From contig PUDQ02000010.1 of assembly GCA_002964805.2 (NCBI GenBank), forward strand, positions 1,674,001 to 1,738,000: a DNA stretch of 64,000 nt, in the 5' to 3' direction. The notes under the pieces are model-generated. The model made no database searches, was not told the origin of the DNA, and saw only the letters and a program-made list of their open reading frames with translations. Of the stretch, positions 1 to 14,741 are shown in pieces. How positions within the stretch are numbered: the stretch's first letter is position 1; every line of letters starts with the position of its first letter. The DNA is from Trametes villosa. Its lineage: Eukaryota; Basidiomycota; Agaricomycetes; Polyporales; Polyporaceae. A program made the translations under genes and the position numbers.

Positions 1-1144
1 CTTGTCCTTCTTGCTCCTGTGCTTCTTCTCCTTCTTGCTCTTCTTGTGGGATTTGTGACGCTTGCGTTCCTGGCCGGCGGAGTCGACGGAGCGCGAGCGT
101 GAACGGGAGGCAATGCGAGGGGAGCGCGAGCGCGAGCGGGAACGGTCGGGTGATGCTGAGCGGTGGCGTTTCTTGCGATGGCGGCGTGCTTCATCTGAAT
201 CAGAGTCCCTTGCGCTGTCGGATGCGGATTGTGCTGTGACAAATTCGACCCTGGTAAATCAAAGTCGAAGTCGTGGGCGGACAGCAGACACGTACGTTCT
301 GCCTTCTTTGGTTGAGCTTGCGCGCGCAACATCAGCTCGCCGCAGTTGGAAATGACCACAGGGACACGCGGGCGGTCTTTGTCGTCGGTCGGCACTTGTG
401 CGATGCGCTCAATGAACTCGTACCCGCGTATTACGCGACCAAACACGACGTGCTTGCCTGCGAGGTGAATTGGAGGTTGGGAAACGCGTGGGCGGAGAAA
501 GGAGCGCACCGTTGAGATGGGGGCAATCCCTCAGAGTGACGAAGAATTGGGAATTGTTGGTGTTCGGGCCTTTGTTGGCCATGCAGAGAAGACTGGCAGG
601 CGGGTAAGCGTGCGTACGTGCGGTAGGACTGGTGTAAAACGCACCCCTCCGTGTCGAGCGGCCGTGATAGGTCCTCATCGGGGAAAGGGCCGCCGTAGAT
701 GGACTCGCCGCCTGTGCCGTTACGTTTCGTGAAGTCTGCACGGTGGACGTCGGGCGTTGGAACGAGGTCGGACAGGTGATGCGACAGACGGGAGAAAGAC
801 GTACCTCCACCCTGAATCATGAATCCCGGAATGGAGCGGTGGACGATGCTGTTCTTGTAGTACAGCGGCCGTTCGGAGAGTGGAGACAGTCCCTTCTCTC
901 CAGTACATAATGCACGGAAGCTGGTAACACGCGACAAGACATCGTATCAGAAGAGCAGCAAGTAGACCGGAAGGGCATGGTGGCGCACTTTTCGCTGGTC
1001 TTGGGTGCGGTGTCGTTGTATAACTCGAATATAACTCTGGAAGAACGCAAGTTTCGTTAGCTGAGATGAGTGAAGACAAGGAGCCTACCTGCCCGTGGTA
1101 TAGCCGTCGACAGAGATGTCAAAGAATACGCGCGGGCGCACCAT
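1..1144 (-). CDS. RS-domain cyclophilin (peptidyl-prolyl cis-trans isomerase), 3' end off the window
   Basis: Seven exons read on the minus strand: 1144-1089, 1036-989, 920-805, 735-645, 592-510, 457-296 and 233-<1, all with GT-AG introns of 46-68 bp and consistent phase. The first ~170 residues are a cyclophilin fold. The start is at [14 protein letters not shown], followed by a VIFELY strand, [18 protein letters not shown], the catalytic-core segment NSQFFVTL, and [14 protein letters not shown]. The last exon is an Arg/Ser-rich tail (RSRSRSRSP, then Lys-rich [15 protein letters not shown]) that is still open at base 1. Cyclophilins with RS tails (human PPIG type) are nuclear, sit in splicing speckles and isomerise prolines in SR-protein and RNA polymerase contexts. 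Role here is inferred from that family. The true C-terminus is not visible. Confidence 0.9.
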
Positions 1145-1594
1145 TGGTCTCGAATGATGGTCGGGGCAGGAGCGAGGCTGGGTGCAGCTGAGGAAACCGT
1201 CGCGCGACGCGAGCCGCCCATTCGACACCCGGCGCCTAATGCTAGCGCCTCTCTGACGCGGCCGACTCACTCTGGCAGCTCATGCATCATGCATCATGGC
1301 CCACACTCGTCGATCTATAATACTTCAAACAAGCGATATATTGCGCTAGCGACGGAGAGAATCATAGTACATCAGTCGCAATCTGGTCGCATAGAACGCA
1401 CGCCTCCTGAAGTGAGTCTATAGATCTTGAGTCGGACAACATGCATGAGAGATACTACTCAGTACTAGTAGTACTTGAAGTCAAACGCTGGAACTTCTGA
1501 AACTGGATCACTTCCGAAGCGGTAGGTCAGTAAAGATCGTGAAGGTTTGAGCGTGAGGGATACGTACCCGGATGGTGGTCATGCGCCAGGCTCC
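1145..1594. other. Intergenic: cyclophilin upstream region and FunK1 3' flank
   Basis: No coding sequence is supported. This stretch holds the promoter side of the cyclophilin and the 3' flank of the kinase gene. I see no clear TATA box, repeat or RNA gene. Confidence 0.5.
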
Positions 1595-4412
1595 TCATCG
1601 GGACGCCTCACCAGTACTGCCTGGCTCGGGCTCCTGCAGAAGACGGCGCTGACGTGCCTCACGTTCGATATCGGGTTCAGGTTCGAGGCCTGCGTGCGGC
1701 CGCTTGTTGCGCTGCCCTCCCGACTCGACGACCAGAGTGTTCGAAGCCACGACGCTGGAGACGAGAGGCGTGTGGATGAGCACACTACGAGTATACTTGT
1801 GCAAGGGCGGCCACTCTCTCTTGGGGAGCATGGCTGCGCAACGGAAGGCGACCAAGAAGTCCTCGTGCTTAAGCAAGGGCGAGTCGGATGGCCGTTTGGG
1901 CTGCGTGAGAGCTTGTTCGGCCCGTTGGACGCGCCGTTGCTCGATGATCCTCCTAGCGGTGTCGCTTATCTCTTTCTGATCGTCCAAATCTTGGGGCTCG
2001 TCGCTCGGACCCGTGACGGAGACCTTGGGGAGCGCCGTAGGTTCCTGGATATCCGGAGTGACCTTCGGAGGGACGGCTTTGAGCGGATTGGTACGTTCCA
2101 GCTCCTCAAAGTCCAAGGTGTCGTAATGAGCCTTGCACAGTTTCGCGAGGTCTTGCATCAGCTGAGAGAGGGGATGGTCCAAAGACATGCCGCCGTTCAC
2201 GAACAGATAGCCCAGACGAACTTTCTCTAGCTTACTCATGCTGCCTCTGTTGGTGGAATCCACGGCATCGAAGTCATCGTGGAGTCGGGCTGTAAGGACC
2301 TCCTCGTTGTCCGAGTACCAGTTAGGCAGATACTTGAGCGTGCACCAGTTGAGAACGTGCATGAAGGACTCAAGATCGTCGGAGAGTGCATAGGGCTTAT
2401 GCGGATAGTGAAGAAGAACGGCTGGCAGGAACTGCCATGTTCCCTGGGAGTTACGGTACGCACACGGGTGAGATTTGAATATGGCATGAACATGCACAAC
2501 AAACGTACCGAGCGCGATAATTGGGTAGCTTCTGCTGCCTTAATTTCTGCAGTGGTCTTTGCTAGGTCCCAGTCCGACAGGAGTCCTTTCGGTGATGCGC
2601 CCGGTTTTGCAGGATCATGGTAGATCAGAATGTTGCCGACGCTAATGTCGCGGTGGAGGATATCGCGCTTCGTCCAAGCCCAGTGGTGCGCTATAGTCCC
2701 GTTTAGTAACTTTGCAGCCGATGATACCTTCCAATGAAACGTACCGTTCAGGGCGTCATCAATAACCTTGACTAGCTCGTAGGAGTCCGTGAACTCATCC
2801 AAAGTACTGCACACTTCCTTGAAAACCAGCCGATGGTGGACCAAGTACGGCACACGGGAATCGTCGTCGGCACTAAGATGCGTTCCTTGAAGCCGCTTTT
2901 CAACGACAACATCGCCTCCGCCCAACAGGGTAGGGATATGCATCACTTTAGCCGGCTCTGCCCACAAGTGCCTATAGGTCTCCTCCTCCACTCGAACTTT
3001 GGAGCTCCCGGGCCTCCAGTAGTCCTTGATGAAGACCGCCACCTCGTCTTGCTGGTCGTATGCGATGAAGCCCTTCGTTCCTCGTCCGACTACAGATGGA
3101 CTGGATTGGGAAGGCCTCCCCACAAGGTAGGACTTCGGAGATGGGGATGGGGCATTCGAACCGCTCTTTGGGTTCGGCGTGGTGACCGTGAGCTTGTATA
3201 TAGGCCATCCCGCCGTGTTAGCGCGAAGCAGTCCCCGGGAAATGGCAGGGCACTTGATGTACTTGGTATAGGCTGCCGCGAAATCCTCTATCTCCTCCTG
3301 CGAAGCAAGCGTCGCCGTAGGGTCGTGGCCGCGCTGGGCAGCGTTCATCTTCGAGAGCCGGTAGAGGTAGGTGCCGATGATCTCAGGGTTCTCCATGTAG
3401 TTGAACTGTGTCGAAACTATGGCGCGGGAGCGTTCTAGCCTTGCGAAACGGGCGAAACCGTCCCCGCAGATAGTGAGGACTGGGACGTATAGGCGGTGCT
3501 GACGGTGGTAGACGTGCGTGCCGTACTGGAGAAGCTGGCCTCGACTCTGGCGATGCTCATCTCCAGATGGGCACCAATCATCTTTGCGGCGGACGTTCGG
3601 TCCAGATGCGAAGGGGGCCCGTGCGGCAGTGCGCTTGACCTCGACGACAAGTTCCACCCAGGCCCAGGCAGTGCGGGCATGAATGGGGAGACGGTCGGCC
3701 CCGTCGAGTTGGTCAGATTCGTCTGAGCCTGACTGGTCTGCTTGGCCCGCTCGGGGTGGCGCTTGACCACCAGATGCCTCAGAGCGAATTTCCTCAAACT
3801 CTTCACGAGTGGACTGACGAGCGGTGTTCTTGTCGACTGGTTGCTTGACTGTTAGGGCTGCCAGCACCGTGTCGTTGACGGGATAGATGCCGATATCGGG
3901 ACGCAGGTTGGCGCGGTCCCCATCCACCAGTTCGTTTGAAGAAACCTTGTCTTTGAAGAGGTCGTTGGTATACGCTGCAAGATTTTTGACACCACACTCC
4001 GTCAGCGCCGTGTTCATGCCCTGAGACTGGCGCCGAACGATCAGCCTCTTGTCGTGTGATAAGCGTGATTAAAACGTACCAGGCCCGGATACATGGCACG
4101 TTCATTCGTTGTGTCGACCGTCCAGCGCGTGAATTGAACATCGGAAGTAGGGGGAGTGATGTCACTGAAACCACATATCTCCATCCAAGTGTCGAGGGGG
4201 ACCTCGGTGTAAATCATCTCTGAATCCAGCTTTCGACGCCTATTCTGCAATCGGGGCTGGCCCCGTTCTGAGGTGCCGAAGATCGCCGTGCTGGACGTTG
4301 TAGCCCTGACGATAGTCCGACGCCTAGGTTGAGCCTCGGAGTCTGGATCGGAGGGAGTGCGGGCAGGCTCTTCTGAGCGCGCCGGCGAGGTGGAGGGAAC
4401 GGTGCTGCTCAT
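1595..4412 (-). CDS. FunK1-type fungal protein kinase-like protein
   Basis: Four exons: 4412-4080, 4020-2745, 2690-2509 and 2443-1595, giving about 879 residues in frame. Removing the 54-bp intron at 2744-2691 brings the text AHHWAWTKRD directly before the kinase loop. Family hallmarks are visible: the catalytic loop LHRDISVGNIL (Asp near residue 551), LLSDWDLAK in place of the usual DFG segment, and GTWQFL at the activation-segment end. An earlier region, WVELVVEVKR, matches the nuclease-like N-terminal part seen in many FunK1 proteins. FunK1 proteins are expanded in Agaricomycetes; substrates are generally unknown. The ~200-residue C-terminus is basic and shows no domain I recognise. Family assignment is firm; activity is not tested by sequence. 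Confidence 0.88.
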
Positions 4413-5746
4413 GTTGTGAGTTCAAGTTCTTGTGGACGGGAAGTAGGTAGGGAGAATCTGCTGTAACATACCGGGGTGGTAGGTGGACCTTTTATACGAG
4501 TCCGGGTTCAGCGGCGAGCGGTGTAACTGGTGGGAGGCGTGGGGTGGCGAATGCGCCCCTGCCCTTGTGCTGTAGGCGTTGACCGAAGCCCGTGGCGAAG
4601 TCGTGCCACGCTGGGGCGTGCTGCTATAGCGTGCTTGCTGCTAAGAGGCGATATGTCACTAATGACAGCCACGACAAAAACCGCGGACAAACCTTCAATA
4701 GGTGCACTGAATAGCGGGCTGTTGCAGCTAAGAGGGGAAGCGTGTTGAGAGCTCGCCACCGAGTGGGATTCTGAGCACCTGGGCTCTGAATGAGTTCCGT
4801 ATAAGCAGTCATCGCGAAGTCGCCGCCACCTTGGCTGAAAGGTTAACGCATACTCACAAGGGAACTCGTGTCGCGGGAGAGCGTGGCGGTATGGCTATGA
4901 GTGCGCCTCCGAGGCAGCTGTGTTACGAAACGACGCGGTGAACGACCGGTTTGAATGGCAGTCAATTTGCTGAGGCGTGCTGCGGTGGCGTTTCTTTTGG
5001 ATGTGATAGGAGTATGACGGGGCGAATCGCAGTGATGCCACTGACAATATCTATTTGCAGCTCGTCGTGGCGCACTGAGGCTGGTGGTCGAGCTCGAGAG
5101 AGCGTCCGAGTCGGGCGGTGGCGAAGCAAGGAACCGGCACGCCCCGGTCCGAGCCAACGCCCGGTGTGTAGTCTGTTCACCGAGTCCTGCTTTAGGCCAT
5201 CCCGCCACCCGGCCTCCTCCCTTCGCTCTCCAGCTGTCTGGCTCTGTCTGGCCGCTCCCTCCTTATACATATAGGCAATGCATACCCTTTCAACGCGCTG
5301 TCGACTGACGATATGCTGACACTACAAAGCCGACGCGTCTTATCCCAACGGTTGAGCACGCAGCCGGCGGAGAAGATTGAGAGAGATGCCGATCCGCTAA
5401 AGGTGGCTGCCGCGGTAACGGATTCTGGTCGACCCCATGAGCCCGTCGCCAGGCCCCTTGCCGCCCTCTCCCTTCTCCCCCGCTCCCTTTCCCCCCTTCC
5501 TCTTCCTCCGCCCCTCCCTTCTTCTCCTCGGTGGCTTTAGTCCCTTAGTCGCCGCCCGCGGAGCGCGTGCTCGTATCGGTCTTCATCTCCTGCTCCCCGG
5601 ATCGATATATCCCGCTGTCTTGCCGCCGCCTGTCTCTCTTTTCTTGTCCTTCGGCGTTCACTGGCTTCCTTCAACTCCCCTTCTCTTTCTTGCGTGCCCC
5701 CTCATCTCCAGTTGGACTGTAACCCTCTCGGATTGAGGTGAACATC
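4413..5746. other. Intergenic, divergent promoters of FunK1 and Ras-like genes
   Basis: 1.3 kb between two divergently transcribed genes. No ORF here resembles a protein. Bases 5430-5560 and 5590-5735 are strongly pyrimidine-rich on the plus strand, which in fungi commonly marks the core promoter or 5' leader; they lead directly to the start codon of the GTPase at 5747. Confidence 0.55.
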
Positions 5747-6770
5747 ATGGCCAGACCAGGGCGCTCTATACCCCGCAAGACCGGCAGCAATCAGCGCTTT
5801 ACCACTGTGGTGCTCGGTGGTGAGTTCTTCCCCTGGCTAGATGCTGCTTTCAATCACGCCAATGCCAATCTGGCTGTGCCACAGCTGGTGGCGTCGGAAA
5901 GTCCGCGCTCGTCATGCGGTACGGAAAGAACATCTTCCTGGACCAGTACGATCCCACCATCGAAGGTCTGTCCGAAGCGCGCGATCATGTACGGACGCGC
6001 CCCTAACTCCCGCTCGCGCAGAGGAGTACGAAGTCACCGTCGAGTATGAGGGGAAGCGCAGCCATGTGAGTCGCGGTCGTTCCAACGCGCGTGCTGCCCA
6101 GCGTGACGGGATGCGCCGCCGCAACAAGCTTCAAATCATCGACACCGCCGGGGTCGAGCAATTCACAGGGATTAATGAGAGCTATATTGAGGTGAGCCCT
6201 CCCGTCTCGCGCCGCGTTTCTGACCGACGTTGACCATTCGTGCCAGGATGGACAGGGCTTCGTGCTTGTCTTCAGGTACGGTGGCTGAGAGCGACCGTGT
6301 ACCCTGCATCTCAACCATTCGGCGTTGCGTGGCAGCTTGACGCAGGAAGCTTCTCTGAAGGATGTAGATCATATCCGCCAACAGATCTACCGCATCAAGG
6401 GCGGAGAACAGGTGAGAGCCGTTGCTACTGTGTCTTCCAGATAGCAACATTGACGCTATCCTCTAATAGGATATTCCCATCGTTGTAGTGGGGACCAAGA
6501 TGGACCTAGTGAGTCGTTGTATTCGATATCCAGGCCTATTACGTTTGGTCTTATCACCTTGCGTTGCAGACGGGGGAGCGCGAGGTCTCCAGCGAGGCTA
6601 TCCAGCAACTGGCCGTTCAGTGGGGCCTCCCCTTCTTCGAAACGTCAGCGAAGAAGGGCTGGCATGTCAACGAGGTCTTCAATCACCTCTTGTCCCGCCT
6701 GCGCAAGCGGTATCCCAACGGCGCGCCGAAGAGCAAGAAGCGACGGCGAGACCAGTGCCTCATCATGTAG
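5747..6770 (+). CDS. Ras-superfamily small GTPase, Rap/Rsr1-like
   Basis: Eight exons (5747-5819, 5885-5965, 6022-6065, 6129-6191, 6247-6275, 6336-6411, 6470-6508, 6570-6770) give 201 residues in perfect phase. G1 is GAGGVGKSA, switch I DQYDPTIEEEY, G3 DTAGVEQFTGI, G4 TKMD, G5 ETSAKKG, and the protein ends in the CaaX box CLIM with a polybasic stretch before it, so farnesylation and membrane attachment are expected. The residue equivalent to Ras Gln61 is Val, as in Rap/Rsr1-type proteins where this position is not Gln, and G4 begins with Thr rather than Asn. The N-terminus carries about 16 extra basic residues. Probable role: polarity or signalling GTPase. Exact subfamily remains open. Confidence 0.93.
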
Positions 6771-7482
6771 GGCCTGTCCACCTTCCTGCTTCTCGCATCC
6801 CCTCCGCCTCCCCGCCTTGGACAGTTTACAGCACTGCACGCCGACCTGACCGTCGCTTTTAATGATCTGCGGCGGCGAGTCGAGCCCGCGGGCTCGTCCG
6901 TTCTCATGGTACCCCCGCCCGTATAATTTCGCGCTACCTTACGTTTTACGTCCCGACCCACAGCCGCTCGTTACCGCACTCACGCCCGTGTCTACATATA
7001 CTCATGCCCGGCTAATACCCGCTTTCGCCGTCGACGTCCTGCTCCTGCTCCTGCTCTCGCGCTACTCGCAGCATTTGGCTTAGATACAGATACCAGTCAC
7101 TGTTTAGTAGCTCACGATAATCGTCCGACCTTTCTTGGTAGTAGCAGACCTGTTTCCTTAGCATCCCTTCGTTTACGCATTCTACCAAGGATACCTGCCC
7201 CCACCGTACTAATACAAGAAGTCAAACGCGTCCGCTGAGTCCGTCCGGGGAGAGCAGAGCCGGGAGGAGGATGGCCGGCGCCGGGAGAGGGCCGGAGAGC
7301 CGCGCGCCAATCAGGGCGTGGGGGACGGGAAGGTTACGTAAGCTCGCCACTCTCATTTTGCGGTGGATAGGCGCTGGCTGGCACATTCTTGTCTCTTCCC
7401 CCCATCCCCCTCCGTCCGGCGTCCTCCCTTCGCCCCATAGACCCTTTTTCTTTCCTCACCCGTCCTTTCACTCTTTGACAAA
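6771..7482 (+). promoter_or_regulatory. Intergenic region with DBP2 promoter (CCAAT box, pyrimidine leader)
   Basis: Lies between the GTPase stop and the DBP2 start. A CCAAT pentamer at 7307-7311 is about 175 bp upstream of the DBP2 ATG, and bases 7397-7480 are pyrimidine-rich, ending in GACAAAATG. The first ~300 bp are taken as the 3' flank of the GTPase gene. No coding sequence is supported. Confidence 0.5.
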
Positions 7483-10284
<2,802 letters not shown>

Positions 10285-10684
10285 GGCCATCCGCATCGCG
10301 ATGTCCCCTGCCTGCCCCGTCCCCTGCCTGCTTCCCGCTCTGTTCTCGTTCCGGTCTCGCGGGCGCGCCTGTGGCCGCCCCCACCTGTCATGCGTTCACG
10401 CCTCGTTCATGCACGTCGGACTGCTCCCGGTATAGAGCCCTGTCATCCGATGCGGTGTCAGTAGTAATATGTTGTCTATCGCATGCATTCCTTTAGAGTT
10501 GCAGCTTGTAATTGCATGAGTTTCCCAGATGATGCGGTGTTTGCGCGATTTCCGGGACTGGTGCCCTAGTGTGGATTACCAACCAACTCTACGGTGGGGA
10601 ACTTCAAGTACCACGATCGTATATCTGATCTTTCGTAGTGTCCAGTAGGACCCGCATATACCGGCCAACTGTAGCCATATCGCC
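10285..10684. other. Intergenic: DBP2 3' flank and hydrolase promoter
   Basis: 400 bp with no supported gene. It should hold the DBP2 3' UTR and the start region of the downstream hydrolase; no distinct motif is evident. Confidence 0.45.
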
Positions 10685-11972
10685 ATGTCGGTAAGCACGA
10701 TCGCCTCGTCTGTACCAAGGCAGGACATCTTATGACGCGCTCGGTCGGCTGTACATGGGCTTGGGCAGTCTGCAATCGCGAAGCAAACGCTGACCATCGC
10801 CGGCCTCGTCGTGAACGTCTTCTCGCAGCCGGACGCAGCGACGCCCACCGACCCCGTCGCGGTCCTCTTCCTCCTCCACGGGCGCACGGGGAGCGCGGAG
10901 CAGAGCGAGCCCGTCGCGCGCGCGATCCTCGACCAGGTGCATGAGCGTCGGAAGGCTGCCCCGGCAGGTCAGAGGGCGGATGATTTGGTCGTCGTGACTT
11001 TCGTGGGTGCCCCCTCAAGCTCCGGGAAAAGAGGGAGTGCACTGACAAAAGGGCCGGGGGCGTTGGGGGCTGTAGGATCAGCGGAACCATGGGACGCGGC
11101 TGAAGGACAAGCGGGCGAACTGGCACTGGGACCCTGCTAACCCCGAGCTGCACAATGAGCGCCATGCGTGAGTGTCTCCGTACCCAACACATGGCCATGG
11201 TATTGAACGTGTCGGTTTGTACAACAGGATCGACATGTATGCGATACAGAGTAGGTGCTCAGGCTTACATTGGTAACGATCCGCCCGTCTGACCGTTGGT
11301 CTGCAGCGGGGACTTCGCGGGATGTGTCATTCTTGATTGACTTCTTGCCTGCGTACCTCTACCCGCACGATGAGCGCACGGTTGGGCAGTGGCTCGTCTC
11401 GGGGATCAGCCTCGGCGGGCACTCGACGTGGATTACGCTCAAGAACGGTGGGTTAACCCTCTGCCTGGGACGCTTGTCGCTGGGCTGATCATGGTGTACA
11501 TTGTAGAGCCGAGGGTGAAGCTCGGAATTCCGATCATAGGTACGCACGCTGAATAACGGACAACGCCCGAGAGATAGGAGGTACTGACGCCGACACTCGA
11601 CCAGGCTGCCCAGACTTCCTCAAGCTCATCTCCGGCCGCGCCAAAGAGCACGGGCTCGCACTCGCCGCCCCACACTTCCCCGCATCCTTCCTCGCGTACG
11701 TGCGCGCGCACGACCCCGCCGCCACCCCGCACACCGCCGCCGCCCCCGCGGGGAGCAACTCGTTCGCGGGGAAGAAGGTGCTCGTGCTGTGCGGGCAGGA
11801 GGACACGCTCGTGCCGTGGGCGGCGTCGGAGGCGTTCGTGGGCGAGCTGGACGTGGGCGAGGGCGGGGGTGTGAAGGAGGTGTGGGTCGAGGAGGGGACG
11901 GGGCATGCGTGCTCGGAGGGGATGGTGGCGCGCGCGGCGGAGTTTTTGTGGAGGGAGGCGTTGGTGCGGTGA
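10685..11972 (+). CDS. Alpha/beta-hydrolase fold protein (esterase/peptidase-like)
   Basis: Seven exons: 10685-10690 (ATGTCG), 10769-11002, 11076-11167, 11228-11250, 11307-11447, 11507-11539 and 11605-11972, giving 298 residues. The six-base first exon is chosen because it restores phase and joins to SAIAKQTLTIAGLVVNVF. Features in order: LFLLHGRTGS (oxyanion-loop HG), VTFDQRNHG, nucleophile elbow GISLGGHS (Ser ~153), GIPIIGCPDF, VLCGQEDTLVPW (candidate acid Asp) and GTGHACSEG (candidate His). The triad and DQRNHG match a fungal subgroup related to prolyl-oligopeptidase-type hydrolases. No signal peptide is visible, so cytosolic. Substrate is unknown. Its stop is 43 bp from the convergent UBX gene. 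Confidence 0.85.
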
Positions 11973-12015
11973 GCAACGGGCGAGGATGTGGATGGATGGA
12001 ACCCAATGTATAGTG

Positions 12016-13187
12016 CTAGTGTACACGCGCGTGATATGATCGTACATGTCTCTCCTCCCTGCAACGCCACCTACTCTGTATAACGGCGTCAGCATCTGTA
12101 TCCGGGCAGGAAAGACGGAGAGGGAAAGACGCACTCGGCCCGAGCTTGAACCACTTCGGATACTTGCGCTCCCCGCCGTCGTCGCCCCCGTCCTTCTTCT
12201 TGCCGGAGAAGTCGAGGTTCATGCGCAGGCGCGAGCCGCCCTTGGCGTCCTTGTCGTCCTTCTTCGGGTCGGCGTCGAACACGGGCGGCGCGGGGAAGTC
12301 TTCGGCGAGCGCGAGGATGGAGGGGTCGAGCGGCGCGGGGACGTCTGTGTCTGTGGGCAGAAGGGAGGGATCAGAAGGGGTGCGGAGAGAGGAGAGGGAG
12401 AGGAGAGGAAGAGGACGCACGGTTGTAGCGGTCGTCGTCGATGAAGGTCAGGAGGAGCACGGAGGAGGGCGCGAGGTCAAGCTCGGCGAGGGTGAGGTCG
12501 CGGACCTTGGGATCGGACACTCGGAACTCTCGTTTAGGCGGGGACTGGTCTTGAGCGTGAACGGATGATCAGCATCTGCGTGGAGGCTAGCATAACGCAA
12601 TGGTGACATACAGAGCACGAACTTGACGGGCTTGACGTCTTCGCGCAGGGAGCCGCGGACGAAGGCGTAGACAGACTTGATCTTGTCCGTGGACGGGAAG
12701 GTGCGCTCGAGCACACTTCGGTCTGAGAACTTCACCCGGATGGTGGTCTGTGGCGCGGCGAGGTGCGTAAGCGGTCGCGATTTACGCGTAGAGCGGTACT
12801 GATATGCACCTGTGGCCATCGAGCTCTACGCTTCTTGTCCTCGGCCTCGCGGATGGCGGCGGTGCGGAGGGGCGCGTTCTGGAGGGCATCGCGGCGCGCA
12901 GTGAGAGAGGCCTGCTGGGCGCGGACGTCTGCAGCGGTGACGTCGAAGTAGTGGTCCGGTAGCTCAGCTAATCGTCGTAGTTACACACAAGTTGGGACAG
13001 AGGGATGGGCGAAGCACATGGTGAGACCCTGGTTAGCGGAGATCGGGTGGCGAGGGAGGGGACGGACAGACATACTGCGGGGCTGCTGGGCGGAGGTGGG
13101 CGGGCGGAAGTAGCGGAAGGCGGGCTTCTCCGGGGCGGCTGGAGACGCAGATTGGGTCGGTGCGGGTGTGCTGGAAGACTCGGCCAT
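12016..13187 (-). CDS. UBX-domain protein, short TUG/ASPSCR1-like
   Basis: Exons 13187-13076, 12967-12810, 12747-12612, 12549-12421 and 12350-12016 give 289 residues; an optional 39-bp in-frame intron could be removed from the last exon. Order of features: short Pro/Ala N-terminus, ELPDHYFDVTAADVR, an Arg-rich helix with APLRTAAIREAEDKK, a UBX-like beta-grasp (TTIRVKFSDRSVLERTF to SPPKREFRVSDPKVRDL) and a terminal KYPKWFKLG. This matches the C-terminal half of human TUG/ASPSCR1, which binds p97/Cdc48. The N-terminal ubiquitin-like domain of animal TUG is absent, leaving only ~35 residues before the conserved part. Probable role: Cdc48 cofactor. The start at 13187 is the only in-frame ATG with suitable context; residues after WFKLG are uncertain. 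Confidence 0.82.
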
Positions 13188-14741
13188 CGGTGTAGGTATG
13201 TTGAGGAGAGCAAGGGAAACGATGAGGAAGCAGACAAGAACGATGAGGACGCGTGCGAGCCTCTAGCGCCCGCATACGCATTGGATTGCTAAAGCAGATC
13301 TCGATCGGTGCAGAACGTTCACCGTCATCTCGCCATCCCCTCATTGCTCTCTCATTCTCTCATCCACGGCGAACACAAGCAGCTTGCTGGGTAGGAGGAC
13401 AACAGAGAGCGATATGTAACGACACCGGGCGCTCACTCTGTTCCTTTCACATGTCGATCAGTCTCCCGGTTTGCTACCAGGAACAGTGCGTGACAGGGAT
13501 ACTCGAACGACGGCAGCAAATACGGACCTACTCCTGCCACTCAGTGCTTGCGGATTGCTTTGCGGCCCAGCTCGTAGTCGCACTGGAAGCAAGCGCATCG
13601 ATATTCCTGGCTATATGCGCGCGTGCGCGCGTGTGCAAACTTGATCAAGGAAATTCGGCGACGATCGAGTCGATCCCAGACTGCACCCGACGCAAGCCCT
13701 CGTTTCGAGCATACGCCACCAGCACAACCGTGCGCCACCGTGCTCATCCTGCTGCGCATTCGTCTGCCCAGGATCCGTCGAGGAGTCAAGACAACGAGTC
13801 GGTCAGGCGGCGGGCTCGATGCTCGTGACGGATGAGACATGCCAGACGGCCGCCGCCGTAGTCCATGATCCTAGCCGACGTCATCGACATCTCCAGAGCG
13901 CGACAGGCCAAGCCGAGACAAACCCGGTGCAAACCCGCCCGGACGTGCACCAAACCAGATTTCGGAGGACGATGGTGGGTCGCCGGCGTCCACAAGCCTG
14001 TGGCGGGTCCGATGCAGACGGGGATAGCGGCCATGCGCACCCTCGGTGCTTCTGGTCTGAGCCGGACGTCGGGGGCGGCCTCGACGCTGCCGCGCTGGCA
14101 GACGGTCGGCGTGGACGGGAGGAGCCCGCAGTCAAATCGACTGTCGGGCAGCTGATGGAAGGAAGGTGAGTGGGAAAATAATTTTCCAGCCCGCGTGCAA
14201 TTGATCATAGCGGTCGGGGGCGATAATTTCTTGGTGTATAGAGTGCCAAAGGTTTCCAGTACGCTAACTACCAAAGCGAGCAGGGCATGTGAGTAGGACG
14301 AAGGCCGGGCCTGGGCAACGGTTCGGAGACATCCAGGAAAGTTAGGAAAGAAAAGTGCAACCTCGGAAAGCGGTGCACCCCGGATCCTCCTCCCAAGGGC
14401 ACCAATCATCGTCCCTTTTTCCTCCCACCCCGCGCGCTCCCGCGCGGTGGGGTGCTCGTGTGCCCCAGTTGCAAGCCGACCTAGTGGCCGTGGCCGAGAC
14501 GGGAAGGATGTATCAGAAAGTACGGTGCGCATCAACTAAGAGCGGGGCGAGCCTCGAGGCTCACACTCCCGCGCAGACCGCCCCCGTTTACCCGGCTTTC
14601 CATAACCCCGCCCTCGTCCCGCCGGCATGTCCTCGTAGAGATGCCTGCGAACGCTTGTCCGCGACAAAAAGATGCCCAGCCCAAGCCTTGTCTTCCCTTT
14701 CCCTCCTCCGCCCCCGCTACCCCCTCCCCGCCGCGCCCACC
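13188..14741. other. Long intergenic region, no gene supported
   Basis: 1.55 kb between divergent genes. Several frames are open by chance in this GC-rich DNA, but none shows a motif, splice pattern or known family. Pyrimidine-rich sequence just before 14,742 is the likely leader of the DUF6534 gene. Confidence 0.5.

Noticed and set aside
13786..14535. 249-codon minus-strand open frame between the UBX and DUF6534 genes
   Set aside because: No motif, no plausible splice context, and several overlapping frames in both strands are open in this GC-rich stretch.
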